Assembly: GCA_013202845.1 (NCBI GenBank)
Contig: JABMPT010000014.1
Location: 1 to 45,563 of the forward strand
Direction: 5' to 3'
DNA from: Candidatus Woesearchaeota archaeon
GTDB taxonomy: Archaea > Nanobdellota > Nanobdellia > Woesearchaeales > GCA-2686295
Length of the DNA: 45,563 nucleotides
Shown: positions 1 through 8,730 of the stretch, one piece after another
Layout: every line of letters starts with the position of its first letter
Numbering within the stretch: the first letter of the stretch is position 1
Translations under genes and position numbers: made by a program
The notes under the pieces: generated by a model
Database searches by the model: none
Seen by the model: the letters and a program-made list of their open reading frames with translations, nothing else
Told to the model about the DNA's origin: nothing

Positions 1-828
<828 letters not shown>

Positions 829-1088
829 GTTGAATCCTGAGTATCCACTTTGAATACCGTGGGATTGCTATTTTTGGTCGCAAATAATATTTTGTACAGA
901 ATTGGCTCTAATTATAGAGCTATTATAGGTACTACATTCCTATCAATACTTGAGTATTTATGTCAAGCACGTATATGTGTATGGTATTCGTCATGCAAGC
1001 GACCCGAGGGTCTCTGACAGAATTTGGAGTTGATGTGTAGGAAATCTCGGTTCGGATTTCCGCATCTTCACATCATTTTATGTGAGAA
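829..1088 (-). other. 16S rRNA leader (pre-rRNA 5' spacer) with several hairpins
   Basis: This stretch of about 360 nt between the 16S 5' end and the first protein gene shows no ORF and no tRNA. With the TATA box at 1109-1116, transcription should start near 1085-1090, so the segment is a transcribed leader. Inverted repeats seen are 1031-1075 (GATGTG/CACATC outside, GGAAATC/GATTTCC inside), 1001-1012 (GACC/GGTC), 945-958 (AATACT/AGTATT), 905-920 (GCTCTA/TAGAGC) and a long-range 7-bp pairing of 852-858 with 983-989 (GAATACC/GGTATTC). The long-range pair or the 1031-1075 hairpin may act in pre-rRNA processing. A bulge-helix-bulge with the 3' flank cannot be tested because that flank is outside the window. 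Confidence 0.6.
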
Positions 1089-1108
1089 TATCAAGGAAAA
1101 AATAACTG

Positions 1109-1116
1109 TTTATAAA
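1109..1116 (-). promoter_or_regulatory. TATA box of the 16S rRNA transcript
   Basis: On the minus strand the sequence reads GATTTATAAAC with a purine-rich BRE-like segment (GCAAGA) just upstream. It is the best archaeal TATA match in the gap and puts transcription start near 1088, giving a leader of about 260 nt before the mature 16S. The core TTTATAAA is palindromic, but its position best serves the rRNA. Confidence 0.65.
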
Positions 1117-1160
1117 TCTTGCGCTTAGAATAGTGAAAAAGGTATGATGATTTTGCATAG

Positions 1161-1170
1161 TTTTTAATAT
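1161..1170 (+). promoter_or_regulatory. TATA box of the lipoprotein gene
   Basis: TTTTTAATAT lies about 25 nt upstream of the TTG/ATG start pair at 1189/1192. This is the usual archaeal spacing and predicts a leaderless or nearly leaderless mRNA. Confidence 0.5.
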
Positions 1171-1191
1171 TTCCTTTCATTTCTGTTCTTG

Positions 1192-1821
1192 ATGGGGATA
1201 AAAACCTTATTAACAACTCTTGGGGTTATCACAATTATAGGAGGTTGTGCTAGTAATTCTGATGATATATATCTAGGGTCAGGCATTGAACTTGCTTCTT
1301 ATGAAAGTGATTTCAGAACAGCTGGAGAGCTTGCTGATAAAGTAAAAGAATCACATTTACAGATGCTCGCTGAGAAAAAGTTGCCTTTTGAAACTATGTC
1401 AGATGGTCAGTTCATGGTTGGCATCTACTCTGCAGAAGCATACAACAGATTCTTTGACACAAATGTAGGTTTTATTTATATTGAAACTTTTGACATGATT
1501 AATTCTATGCTTTCTGCTCAATTAGAATCTAACTTTATTGTTAGAAATCATTGTGATAAGAAACTGCGCAATGAAAGAGTTATTCTTATTGATGCAGGTG
1601 CGGGAAAGCCTAATGGAAGACTTGATGGAGTCTTGATTCTGAAAGAATTCTTTGATTATAATACAAATATGATTATTAATTCAAGAGTACCCTCTTGTGA
1701 ACCTAGAATGGCCATTACACAGAAAATTGTTCCATTGTCTTCATACGGTGAAGATACTGACATGACAACTTCTGTTGATGATTTGTATGATATGCTTATT
1801 AAGGGAATGGTCTTCGATTAG
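1192..1821 (+). CDS. Predicted lipoprotein of unknown function
   Basis: The 209-residue product starts with a short signal peptide: a Lys at residue 4, a hydrophobic stretch at 6-16, then IIGGC with the lipobox Cys at residue 19, followed by Ala-Ser-Asn-Ser. This predicts a secreted lipid-anchored protein on the outer face of the cytoplasmic membrane. I recognise no catalytic motif in the rest, which looks like a mixed alpha/beta domain. The start is ATG 1192. A TTG codon directly before it at 1189 would add one residue. The gene has its own TATA box at 1161-1170 and ends 59 nt before the next gene, which has its own promoter. It diverges from the rRNA promoter. Function unknown. Confidence 0.75.
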   Translation: MGIKTLLTTLGVITIIGGCASNSDDIYLGSGIELASYESDFRTAGELADKVKESHLQMLAEKKLPFETMSDGQFMVGIYSAEAYNRFFDTNVGFIYIETFDMINSMLSAQLESNFIVRNHCDKKLRNERVILIDAGAGKPNGRLDGVLILKEFFDYNTNMIINSRVPSCEPRMAITQKIVPLSSYGEDTDMTTSVDDLYDMLIKGMVFD

Positions 1822-1848
1822 TCTCTTTTATAAATAAACTAAGTAAGG

Positions 1849-1858
1849 TTTATAAATA
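1849..1858 (+). promoter_or_regulatory. TATA box of the P-loop protein gene
   Basis: TTTATAAATA is centred about 27 nt before ATG 1881, predicting a leaderless transcript. A second TTTATAAAT lies at about 1828-1836, nearer the previous stop codon, and is too far away to be the main box. Confidence 0.6.
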
Positions 1859-1880
1859 TGACCTCATTCTCGACTATGAG

Positions 1881-3137
1881 ATGACAACAATTGTTGTTAA
1901 TGGGCTTCCAAAAATAGGTAAAACAGGAATAGCCGAGAGAGTCCAACAATTATACAGAGACAATTTTAATTCTGATTTAGGCGTTGTTTCTCTTGGTGAT
2001 ACTTTTTCTAAAATTGCTGAAGAGCTTTATGGAGTGTCTTCAAGGAAAGTCCCAAGTATGCAGTATAATGTTAAGCAAGGATTAAGGATAGCTGCTGTTG
2101 AGAGAGTTGCCAAGAATTTATTAAGAGAGGATTTGGATAGGTTTCAGAGAGCTGTCAATGAAAGAAAATCTGTTGTTAAAGAAAATCCTTTGATTATAGA
2201 GACTCCAATAACAGTTTATGAAGAGGAAGGTGGCGTGCCAGATATTGTTAGAGATTTTAAGGATTTTCAAGAGTTTAATAATATCCGCAATATTGATGCT
2301 ATGGTTACTATAATTGATTCTCCTCAATCTCTGGCTGGAAGGCTTGAAGGAACAACATATCCTTATGATTGGTTTACATTATTGGATTGGGAAGGATTTG
2401 AAACAGAAACAGCAAGATCACATGCAAAATCTCTTTCAACAAGGCATTTAGTTATACCAAGACATCATGCAGAATTAAGTTTGTTAAAGTTAATTTTTGA
2501 TATTGAACATAATAGGGATCCAACCATTGTTTACAATGCTCGACCAATTACTGATCTAAAAGATAAGCCAGGAGATTCAGATGATTTTCTTGCAAAAAAA
2601 GCAAATGCTAGGTCTTCAATAAATGTATTTGCGGAAAATTTGGAACAATATTCTATTGTAGTAGTTCCTATTGAAGCTGTTAACGAGTCTAATATTGAGA
2701 TTCTAAAATCTTATGAAAGAAAAAGGTTTAGAGAAAAGGAAAGAGATCATACAATAAGACGTGATATAGGATATTTTGTTCCGAATAGTAATCTTGTCGT
2801 TGCTTTTTTTCCATATATTTCAAATTTTAATATAGAGAAACCTTTCAAGTATGAGAGCACTGGAACAGAAGATGAAATGCGTAATTCACGTATTATTGCC
2901 AAACCCGTGGTTCTTATAGTTGGTGGTGAGCAAGATAAAAAAGTATTTGGTCTCAGACCAACAGCACATTTTACAAGAGACCACTATCTTTTCAAAGCTC
3001 TTGGAGACTTAGAAAACTCCAAATACAGAGATGATATTACTGTAAAAAAAGATCTGAGTTTGCTTTTAGAAGATGGAAAACCAAAATATCATGAGTTTGG
3101 AAAGATAATTTCTGAAATATATCATCCGAAGAACTAA
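1881..3137 (+). CDS. P-loop NTPase, nucleotide-kinase-like, uncharacterised
   Basis: This 418-residue protein opens with a beta strand and a Walker A loop (GLPKIGKT, residues 8-15). It is followed by a stretch resembling small nucleotide kinases of the adenylate-kinase/AAA type, including IIETPI near residue 109, where such kinases have a second strand and substrate-loop Asp/Glu. The C-terminal half has a strand-rich PVVLIVGGEQDKK segment (about 341-353) and looks like a separate domain that I do not recognise. It is too long for an ordinary archaeal adenylate kinase (about 190 residues). No membrane segment is seen. The TATA box at 1849-1858 supports ATG 1881. ATP or GTP binding is likely but the substrate is unknown. 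Confidence 0.7.
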   Translation: MTTIVVNGLPKIGKTGIAERVQQLYRDNFNSDLGVVSLGDTFSKIAEELYGVSSRKVPSMQYNVKQGLRIAAVERVAKNLLREDLDRFQRAVNERKSVVKENPLIIETPITVYEEEGGVPDIVRDFKDFQEFNNIRNIDAMVTIIDSPQSLAGRLEGTTYPYDWFTLLDWEGFETETARSHAKSLSTRHLVIPRHHAELSLLKLIFDIEHNRDPTIVYNARPITDLKDKPGDSDDFLAKKANARSSINVFAENLEQYSIVVVPIEAVNESNIEILKSYERKRFREKERDHTIRRDIGYFVPNSNLVVAFFPYISNFNIEKPFKYESTGTEDEMRNSRIIAKPVVLIVGGEQDKKVFGLRPTAHFTRDHYLFKALGDLENSKYRDDITVKKDLSLLLEDGKPKYHEFGKIISEIYHPKN

Positions 3138-3166
3138 TTAATAGAAGTTCTTTTTCATCACAACAA

Positions 3167-3176
3167 TATTTATATA
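3167..3176 (+). promoter_or_regulatory. TATA box of the PD-(D/E)XK protein gene
   Basis: TATTTATATA is centred about 29 nt before GTG 3201, which supports that start and a leaderless message. Confidence 0.5.
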
Positions 3177-3200
3177 TTATTTTTACCAGTAATTAAATAG

Positions 3201-3506
3201 GTGGTTACTGACACGCGGAGAAAACAAAAACACGACAGATATATTGAAGCCTTGCATGAGAGATTAAGGCCTAATTATGATTCTATATCCACCAATGTTT
3301 CGCTTTATTCTAAAAGGAGAAAAAAAGTAGCAGAGATAGATTTGTTGGCTGAAAGAGAGGACACAGTTGATGCTTTCGAGGTTAAATGCAGCTATAGACC
3401 TGTCAAGGCAAAGAAACAATTAAGAAAGATAAGAAAGCTTGTTCCAAAAGTCAAGAGAACATATTTCTTCTGTGGAGAATCAAATCAGATTGAGATTATT
3501 CTTTAA
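3201..3506 (+). CDS. Small PD-(D/E)XK nuclease-like protein
   Basis: The 101-residue protein has a PD-(D/E)XK core: EIDLLA with Asp47, then FEVKCS with Glu60 and Lys62, preceded by a basic N-terminal helix with His11. This Asp-X12-Glu-X-Lys spacing is typical of Holliday-junction-resolvase-like and restriction-type folds, so Mg-dependent cleavage of DNA or RNA is plausible. The length is that of a single minimal domain. The start is GTG 3201, placed by the TATA box at 3167-3176. The stop overlaps the convergent ZIP gene stop (TTAA read on both strands). The exact subfamily (Hjc-like, NucS-like or YraN-like) cannot be settled by eye. Confidence 0.65.
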   Translation: MVTDTRRKQKHDRYIEALHERLRPNYDSISTNVSLYSKRRKKVAEIDLLAEREDTVDAFEVKCSYRPVKAKKQLRKIRKLVPKVKRTYFFCGESNQIEIIL

Positions 3507-4276
3507 TGAGCTCCTATTTCTAAGAATGTCAAGCCAACCATTATTGCGATTCCGATAATTATTGCCAGGACATGCAATATTGAGTCCCATAGTTTGCAAT
3601 GCCTGTGGAGTTCTGGAACCAGGTTTGATGCGGCGATGTAAATGAATGTTCCTGCTGCAAACGGGATTATGAAAGTTTCAAAACCTTCTATTCTTCCTGC
3701 CAGAACTAATCCTATTACTCCTCCTACTATGGCAGTGGCTGCTGATAGTAAGTTGAAGAATACTGCTTTGCCTTTTGACATTCCAGAATACAATAATACT
3801 CCAAAGTCAGCGATTTCCTGTGGTACTTCATGGAAAATGATTGAGATAGTGGCTGCTATTCCTAATGGGATACTAACTAGATAACTTCCTGCAATAATCA
3901 TTCCATCTAAGAAGTTATGCACTCCATCTCCGATTAAATTTAGTGGTGCTAAGTGATATCCGTGACTATGAGCTTTCTTATCAACTTCATGTTCACATTT
4001 GTTCTCATGATGCCAATGAATAAATCTTTCTAGGATAAAGAATACAATGAAACCAAATAATATATTTATTGCAACACTTAATGTATATCCATTTGCAACA
4101 GCTTCTGGTATGAAGTGGATAAACACACTTCCAAGCATTGTTCCAACTGATAAGCTTAATAGAACAACTAAGAACTTCTTAGGTATTTTTTTCTTGAAGA
4201 AAAAAGGAATAATAGCTAGAACAGCAATCAAAGAAACAATAATAACGCTTCCGAAAATGTAAATTAGATGATTCAT
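3503..4276 (-). CDS. ZIP family divalent metal transporter
   Basis: The 257-residue protein has about eight hydrophobic segments. The central pair of helices carries the ZIP metal-site motifs: HNFLDG in TM4 and HEVPQEIADFG in TM5, the metal ligands of Zn/Fe permeases. Between TM3 and TM4 is a His/Glu-rich loop (HWHHENKCEHE, then HSHGYH) that probably binds metal on one side of the membrane. It should move Zn, Fe or Mn into the cytoplasm. ATG 4276 lies about 27 nt from a TATA box at 4300-4306, so the message is probably leaderless. The stop overlaps the convergent nuclease-like gene by 4 nt. Length and motifs are typical for the family. Confidence 0.92.
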   Translation of the reverse strand: MNHLIYIFGSVIIVSLIAVLAIIPFFFKKKIPKKFLVVLLSLSVGTMLGSVFIHFIPEAVANGYTLSVAINILFGFIVFFILERFIHWHHENKCEHEVDKKAHSHGYHLAPLNLIGDGVHNFLDGMIIAGSYLVSIPLGIAATISIIFHEVPQEIADFGVLLYSGMSKGKAVFFNLLSAATAIVGGVIGLVLAGRIEGFETFIIPFAAGTFIYIAASNLVPELHRHCKLWDSILHVLAIIIGIAIMVGLTFLEIGAH

Positions 4277-4299
4277 TAATGTTTGAAAGATAATAATAG

Positions 4300-4306
4300 T
4301 ATATAA
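4300..4306 (-). promoter_or_regulatory. TATA box of the ZIP transporter gene
   Basis: The minus strand reads TCTTATATACT, about 27 nt before ATG 4276. It lies between the eL41 stop and the ZIP start, so the ZIP gene can be transcribed independently of eL41. Confidence 0.5.
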
Positions 4307-4319
4307 GATTTTCTAAGAA

Positions 4320-4421
4320 TTATTTATTCTGTCTCTTTCTTTTTTCTTTCTTCATCTTTTTACGTTGCCACTTCCAACGCATTTGACCTTTCTTTTTCCA
4401 ACGTCTGGAACTTCTCTTCAT
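4320..4421 (-). CDS. rpl41e: Ribosomal protein eL41 (L41e)
   Basis: This very small, highly basic ORF of 33 codons lies in the gap between the ZIP and YjdF-like genes. It reads MKRSSRRWKKKGQ followed by MRWKWQRKKMKKEKRKRQN. The second half matches the all-basic single helix of eL41, the shortest ribosomal protein (MR-x-KW-x-RKKM-x-x-x-KRKR pattern). An in-frame stop lies five codons upstream, so translation starts at ATG 4421 (33 aa) or at codon 14, ATG 4382 (20 aa); the shorter form resembles eL41 more closely. A TATA element at about 4489-4498 predicts a start near 4468. It is short enough to be missed by ordinary gene callers. Confidence 0.8.
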   Translation of the reverse strand: MKRSSRRWKKKGQMRWKWQRKKMKKEKRKRQNK

Positions 4422-4488
4422 TCTTGACTTCCTTCACAGCTCTTTGCTGCTAATTAGACCTCCGTTATGAATTGTTGGAAAAGTGGTG

Positions 4489-4509
4489 TATTTAAAAAAC
4501 TTTTTATAT
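4489..4509. promoter_or_regulatory. Divergent TATA boxes for eL41 and the YjdF-like gene
   Basis: The minus-strand TTTTTTAAATA (4489-4498) points toward eL41. The plus-strand CTTTTTATAT (about 4500-4509) is about 25 nt before ATG 4531. The two boxes abut, so factor binding at one may interfere with the other. The plus-strand box fixes the YjdF-like start at 4531 rather than at an earlier GTG. Confidence 0.5.
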
Positions 4510-4530
4510 CCACTACTATTATGTTCTAAT

Positions 4531-5205
4531 ATGAAAAACCTCTTATCATTGCTACCTAAGAAAGACAGGGTTCTTTTTTACATATCTTGGGCTGTGAAGA
4601 TTTCTATATTGATAGCTTTGGTAACTTCAATTGTTAAATTTAGGATTCTGCTGGCAGCTTTGTCTTTGTTGGTGTTGATAATTTCTTTCTTTCCTTCACT
4701 CATTCAGCGAAAATTTAAGATTATACTGCCACCGGAGTTTGAAACATTGTTTGCCTTGTTCCTTTATAGTTCGTTCGTGCTAGGAGAAATGAAGGGTTAC
4801 TATTTTAGATATCCTTGGTGGGATTTAATGCTTCATAGTTTGTCAGGAATAATGATTGGTTTGATAGGTTTCATGATAGTATATTCATTGTATTATACAC
4901 ATAAGGTTGTTTTTGCAGCTCATTTCGCAGCTGTCTTTAGTTTCTGTTTTGCACTTGCTATAGGTGCATTGTGGGAAATATTTGAGTTTACTGTGGATTC
5001 TGTTTCTGGTGTGAAACTTATGCAGAAATCCGGCTTGATTGACACCATGTGGGACTTGATAGTTGACGCAGGTGGTGCCTTGCTTGTCTCTATTAGCGGA
5101 TATTTCTATCTTAAGGGAGGAGACTCTTTTCTAATGGAGCGATTTGTCAAGAGTTACATAAGATTGAATAAGAGAAGTTTAAAGAAAAAAAAAGAGATTG
5201 TTTAA
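4531..5205 (+). CDS. Multi-pass membrane protein, DUF2238/YjdF-like
   Basis: The 224-residue protein has about six transmembrane segments. It carries the DUF2238/YjdF-like pattern: a YPWWDLMLHSLSG helix start, then GALWEIFEFTVD with conserved Trp, Glu and Asp, then DTMWDLIVDAGGAL. These acidic and His residues lie inside predicted helices and suggest an ion- or lipid-handling site, but no activity is established to my knowledge. The start at ATG 4531 is set by the TATA box 25 nt upstream; an in-frame GTG at 4483 would lie upstream of the promoter. The stop overlaps the convergent isomerase stop by 4 nt. Confidence 0.75.
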   Translation: MKNLLSLLPKKDRVLFYISWAVKISILIALVTSIVKFRILLAALSLLVLIISFFPSLIQRKFKIILPPEFETLFALFLYSSFVLGEMKGYYFRYPWWDLMLHSLSGIMIGLIGFMIVYSLYYTHKVVFAAHFAAVFSFCFALAIGALWEIFEFTVDSVSGVKLMQKSGLIDTMWDLIVDAGGALLVSISGYFYLKGGDSFLMERFVKSYIRLNKRSLKKKKEIV

Positions 5206-6245
5206 GCTATGTATGTGCCCAGTGCTTTCTTTAACTCTTCTACTTCATTTACAGGTGTTGGATCGGTTTCATATCTCAATGCTAAGAAATAAGATGTCCA
5301 ATCGCCTATATAGATTGAGGAGAATAGTTTTGTCAATAAAGTATCTCCCTTTATCGCAATATCAGTCACATCAATGCCCTGTTTTCTGTATCTGTCCTTT
5401 GTTATCTCCATCCTTTTAACTACTCTGTGTGGATCCAAATCTGTTCTGATCATGATGCAATGGAACTTTGCTGTAAGGTTTTTTGTGCTTGAGAGCTCAT
5501 TGTGGTTTAGTTCTGGGAATAAATTGTAGAATGCCATGACTTTGCTGTTCTCATTTAATTGTGTTTTCCATCTATAAGCAACTGGTCCAAATAGTTCAGA
5601 TGAATATATGATTGGAACTCTGCCAACCAACTTTTCAGAAAGGTTTATGCCTGTTTCCATGAATATCTTCTTGTCAAGGCCTTTCACTAAGTGCTCAACT
5701 TCTTTCTTGTGATTACCAGTGATTCTTAGAATCTCCATAACTCTCAGCATTGGAAAGAATGAATATCCCAATGCGGCTCTTGGCTGCAAATCTCTTGGAA
5801 TCTTAATAACTTGAGTCCTGTTGGTTATCGCCATGTTTGAGAGCTTTCCGCCAGATGTTATAATTACTGTTTTGCATCCTTTTCTCAAGGCATCCTTGTA
5901 GGAAGAAATAGTCTCTTCGGTGTTGCCTGAGTAGCTGCTGATAACCACGAGTGTTTTGGTGTCAGCATCGTTTGGAAGATCATAGTCTCTATTGACAATT
6001 ATAGGTGTTTTTTCTTTATGAAGATAAGCTTTCAAAATGTCTCCTGCAATAGCACTTCCACCCATTCCGGCAATGATGACTTTGTTTATTTCACCATCAA
6101 AGTTTACTTCCACTTTTTGCCTGTAAGCTAGATTAATCTGGCTTGCAAATCCTTGGATTATACTCTTCATGTCCTCTTTATCATACTCATAATAATCGTC
6201 AGGAAAAACTTTTTCATCATCAACTTTCATTTCTTCTTCAGCCAT
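5202..6245 (-). CDS. Bifunctional phosphoglucose/phosphomannose isomerase
   Basis: The 347-residue SIS-domain protein is of the archaeal PGI/PMI type. It interconverts fructose 6-phosphate with glucose 6-phosphate and mannose 6-phosphate. Seen are the sugar-phosphate loops IIAGMGGSAIAGD and VISSYSGNTEET, then the C-terminal signature with NENSK and ELNHNE typical of this dual-specificity family. Start choice: AGGTGG lies just ahead of ATG 6245, which is better than the in-frame GTG at 6254 that lies inside that Shine-Dalgarno site. A TATA box at 6279-6288 gives a leader of about 12 nt. It probably feeds the mannose-1-phosphate and nucleotide-sugar genes at 8829-11006. Confidence 0.9.
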   Translation of the reverse strand: MAEEEMKVDDEKVFPDDYYEYDKEDMKSIIQGFASQINLAYRQKVEVNFDGEINKVIIAGMGGSAIAGDILKAYLHKEKTPIIVNRDYDLPNDADTKTLVVISSYSGNTEETISSYKDALRKGCKTVIITSGGKLSNMAITNRTQVIKIPRDLQPRAALGYSFFPMLRVMEILRITGNHKKEVEHLVKGLDKKIFMETGINLSEKLVGRVPIIYSSELFGPVAYRWKTQLNENSKVMAFYNLFPELNHNELSSTKNLTAKFHCIMIRTDLDPHRVVKRMEITKDRYRKQGIDVTDIAIKGDTLLTKLFSSIYIGDWTSYFLALRYETDPTPVNEVEELKKALGTYIA

Positions 6246-6278
6246 GAAAACCACCTTTAATAAAATAATCTCTTATTG

Positions 6279-6311
6279 TTTATATAATTTATGAAACTGT
6301 AATCTTTATAA
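6279..6311. promoter_or_regulatory. Divergent promoters: PGI/PMI (-) and methylthiotransferase (+)
   Basis: Minus strand: TATATAAAC at 6279-6288 gives a short leader with the AGGTGG site for PGI/PMI. Plus strand: CTTTATAAG at 6304-6312 lies about 25 nt before ATG 6335, so that message should be leaderless. The two boxes are separated by about 15 nt. Confidence 0.55.
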
Positions 6312-6334
6312 GCGCTGCGTTTTTCTCAAAAGTT

Positions 6335-7588
6335 ATGAAAAAGGTTTTTATTAACACCTATGGCTGTGCCCATAACCAGGCAGATTCTGAGTTCATGGCA
6401 GGTCAATTGAAACAGGAAGGATTTGAGATAATCGATAGTAAAAAAAGTGCTGACCTTGTCCTGATTAACACTTGCTCTGTCAAGGATCCTTCTGAAAAAA
6501 AGTTTTTCTCTGAATTAAAAAGAATAAATAAACCAGTTGTTGTTGCCGGTTGTGTGCCACAAGCAGATAAGAATAATCCTGTTTTGAAAAACTATTCTTT
6601 GATTGGTGTCAAGCAGATACATAACATTGTTGAGGTAGTTCATCAAACCCTGGCCGGTAACAAAGTTCATCTCTTAAAGCAATCTAAAGATGTACATTTA
6701 AACCTGCCAAGAATAAGGAGGAATCCTTTGGTTGAAATAATTCCTATATCTTCTGGTTGCTTAGGTTATTGCACTTTCTGCAAGACAAAGTTTGCAAGAG
6801 GCAGCCTATTGTCTTTCAAAGAAGAAGTGATCATCAAGCAAATAAGAACAGCATTGAATGAAGGAGTCAAGGAAATATGGCTGACATCAGAAGACACAGG
6901 TCCTTATGGTTTAGACATTGGTACAACTCTCCCTAAACTATTGAAAAACATCTTGAAAATCCAAAAAGACTTCAGAGTAAGACTTGGCATGATAAATCCA
7001 GAATATGTTAAGAGGTATGATGATGCGCTAATTGATATTTACAAAGATGAAAGGATGTTCAAGTTCTTGCATGTACCGGTTCAATCTGGCAATGACAGAA
7101 TTCTGAAGCTTATGAAAAGAGAATATACAATTGAGGAATTCAAAAAAACAGTAATTAAACTAAGAAAAGGAGTGCCTGAATTGACTGTGGCAACTGATAT
7201 CATCTGTGGTTTTTCGTCTGAAACTGATTATGAGTTCTTAGATACATTGGAATTAGTTAGAGAGTTCAAGTTTCCAGTTCTCCATATCTCAAAGTTCTAT
7301 CCAAGACCTGGAACAAAGGCTGCAAAGATGGAAAAACTTAATACAAAAATAGTAAAAAAGAGATCAAGGGTCTTGACAGCGCTGAATGAAGAGCTTGTAA
7401 CAAACAAGGAATGGCTTGGTTGGAAAGGAGAAATAATGATTGATGAAAAAGGAAAGAACAAAACTTTTGTTGGCAGAAATAATTCTTACAGGCCAATTGT
7501 TGTTAAGGGAAAAGATTTGTTTGGAAAAAGAATAAAAGTGAGAATAGTGGATGTTTTCAGGGATTATCTAAAAGGAGAAATTATCTAA
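6335..7588 (+). CDS. tRNA t6A37 methylthiotransferase (MiaB-like, archaeal e-MtaB/CDKAL1 type)
   Basis: This 417-residue radical-SAM enzyme has the three methylthiotransferase domains. The N-terminal UPF0004 domain carries the auxiliary-cluster cysteines Cys11 (TYGCAHNQADSE), Cys47 (NTCSV) and Cys73 (AGCVPQ). The radical-SAM core has CLGYCTFC (Cys142, 146, 149). A C-terminal TRAM domain (about 355-417) binds RNA. Archaeal members of this group add 2-methylthio to t6A at tRNA position 37. The SAM cysteines and the Tyr-Gly-Cys and Asn-Thr-Cys motifs are intact, so it should be active. ATG 6335 is about 25 nt from its TATA box. Its stop overlaps the convergent dehydrogenase by 4 nt. Confidence 0.92.
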   Translation: MKKVFINTYGCAHNQADSEFMAGQLKQEGFEIIDSKKSADLVLINTCSVKDPSEKKFFSELKRINKPVVVAGCVPQADKNNPVLKNYSLIGVKQIHNIVEVVHQTLAGNKVHLLKQSKDVHLNLPRIRRNPLVEIIPISSGCLGYCTFCKTKFARGSLLSFKEEVIIKQIRTALNEGVKEIWLTSEDTGPYGLDIGTTLPKLLKNILKIQKDFRVRLGMINPEYVKRYDDALIDIYKDERMFKFLHVPVQSGNDRILKLMKREYTIEEFKKTVIKLRKGVPELTVATDIICGFSSETDYEFLDTLELVREFKFPVLHISKFYPRPGTKAAKMEKLNTKIVKKRSRVLTALNEELVTNKEWLGWKGEIMIDEKGKNKTFVGRNNSYRPIVVKGKDLFGKRIKVRIVDVFRDYLKGEII

Positions 7589-8700
7589 GAAGCTTTAGAA
7601 ACTCTTCTTTCTGCAACTCTATCTGCAACTTCATTTGTTGGGATTTGCTCTATTTTTGAGATCTCTATAACTTCTCTCATCGTGTTGTATATACTTCTTA
7701 CTTTTTCAAGGGCTGCCTCTCTACTGTAACCATTGCCGTTCTTTCTTCCTGAGAGTTCTACATAGACATTTATTAGTCCACCTGCATTCACTAAGTAATC
7801 AGGTCCGTAAAGAATTCCTGCTTTCATCAATCTTTGACCATCTTTTACAGTATCTAATAATTGATTATTCGCAGCTCCACATACTATTTTATAACAGCTA
7901 TTTTTTAGGACAGGAACAGTGTCTTTGTTAAGTATTCCTCCTAATGCACAGGGTACAAATATATCTCCTTTCTTAGAATATATTTTGTCAGGATGACTCA
8001 CTTGTATTCTGTCATTGTATTTCTCATTGGTTGCCAGTTCAAAATCTTCTATGTATTCTCTTAACTGATCTATTTTCTTTCTTCTTTTATCAGATATTAT
8101 TAATTTCTCAATTCCGCCTTTGAGAAGCATCCTGCTTAATTGCTTTCCAACATGTCCTGCTCCCTGCAAAGTGGCAGTCAATCCTTCAAGAGAATCTGTT
8201 TTATACAACCCTTCAACACAGGCTATCAACGCCTGATAGACTCCTGCAGCTGTGATTATTGAAGGGTCTCCACTGCCTCCTCTTGAGTATGGATATCTTG
8301 GAAGTCCGACAACATGTTTTGTTCTTTCAAATACTACTTCCATGTCATCAACGTTTGTTCCCACATCTTCAGCAGTAATATAATTTCCTCCAAGTGATTC
8401 AACAAAGTCTCCGAATGCCAAGAATAACTCTCTTCTCTGTTCACCATTATTATCTCCTTTTCCAAAATCAGAAGGTGCATTGATGGTTGCTTTTCCACCG
8501 CCAAGATCCAGTCCTGCTAAAGATGACTTGTGTGTCATTCCGTTAGCTAGTCTTTCAACATCAGTAGTTTGCTCTTTTACACTATCATATCTCTTCATCC
8601 TGCTTCCGCCAAGTGCAGGTCCCAGGGCTAAGCTATCTATGGCTATTATTACATGATGACCTAATATGTCTTCTTTATGAAATTCCAACTTAACCCCCAA
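7585..8700 (-). CDS. Leu/Phe/Val-type amino acid dehydrogenase (Glu/Leu/Phe/Val dehydrogenase family)
   Basis: The 371-residue NAD-dependent oxidative deaminase interconverts a branched-chain or aromatic amino acid with its 2-oxo acid. Motifs seen are GPALGGSRM, the substrate-site MTHKSSLAGLDLGGGKA with both catalytic lysines, TAEDVGTNVDDM with the catalytic Asp, and the Rossmann loop LQGAGHVGKQLS. The GPALGGSR and GLDLGGGKA forms are those of leucine or phenylalanine dehydrogenase rather than hexameric glutamate dehydrogenase. The start is TTG 8700, preceded by GGAG at 8704-8707, with a TATA box at 8731-8739. The substrate may relate to the class IV aminotransferase at 17747-18601, which handles similar amino acids. 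The exact substrate is unproven. Confidence 0.87.
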   Translation of the reverse strand: MGVKLEFHKEDILGHHVIIAIDSLALGPALGGSRMKRYDSVKEQTTDVERLANGMTHKSSLAGLDLGGGKATINAPSDFGKGDNNGEQRRELFLAFGDFVESLGGNYITAEDVGTNVDDMEVVFERTKHVVGLPRYPYSRGGSGDPSIITAAGVYQALIACVEGLYKTDSLEGLTATLQGAGHVGKQLSRMLLKGGIEKLIISDKRRKKIDQLREYIEDFELATNEKYNDRIQVSHPDKIYSKKGDIFVPCALGGILNKDTVPVLKNSCYKIVCGAANNQLLDTVKDGQRLMKAGILYGPDYLVNAGGLINVYVELSGRKNGNGYSREAALEKVRSIYNTMREVIEISKIEQIPTNEVADRVAERRVSKAS

Positions 8701-8730
8701 ATACTCCTGTATAGTAAAAATTAGTTCTAG

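Noticed and set aside
829-1188. A tRNA gene in the rRNA upstream region
   Set aside because: No T-loop GTTCRANNC with a matching acceptor stem is present; the TCGGTTCGG at 1047-1055 is the loop of a simple hairpin.
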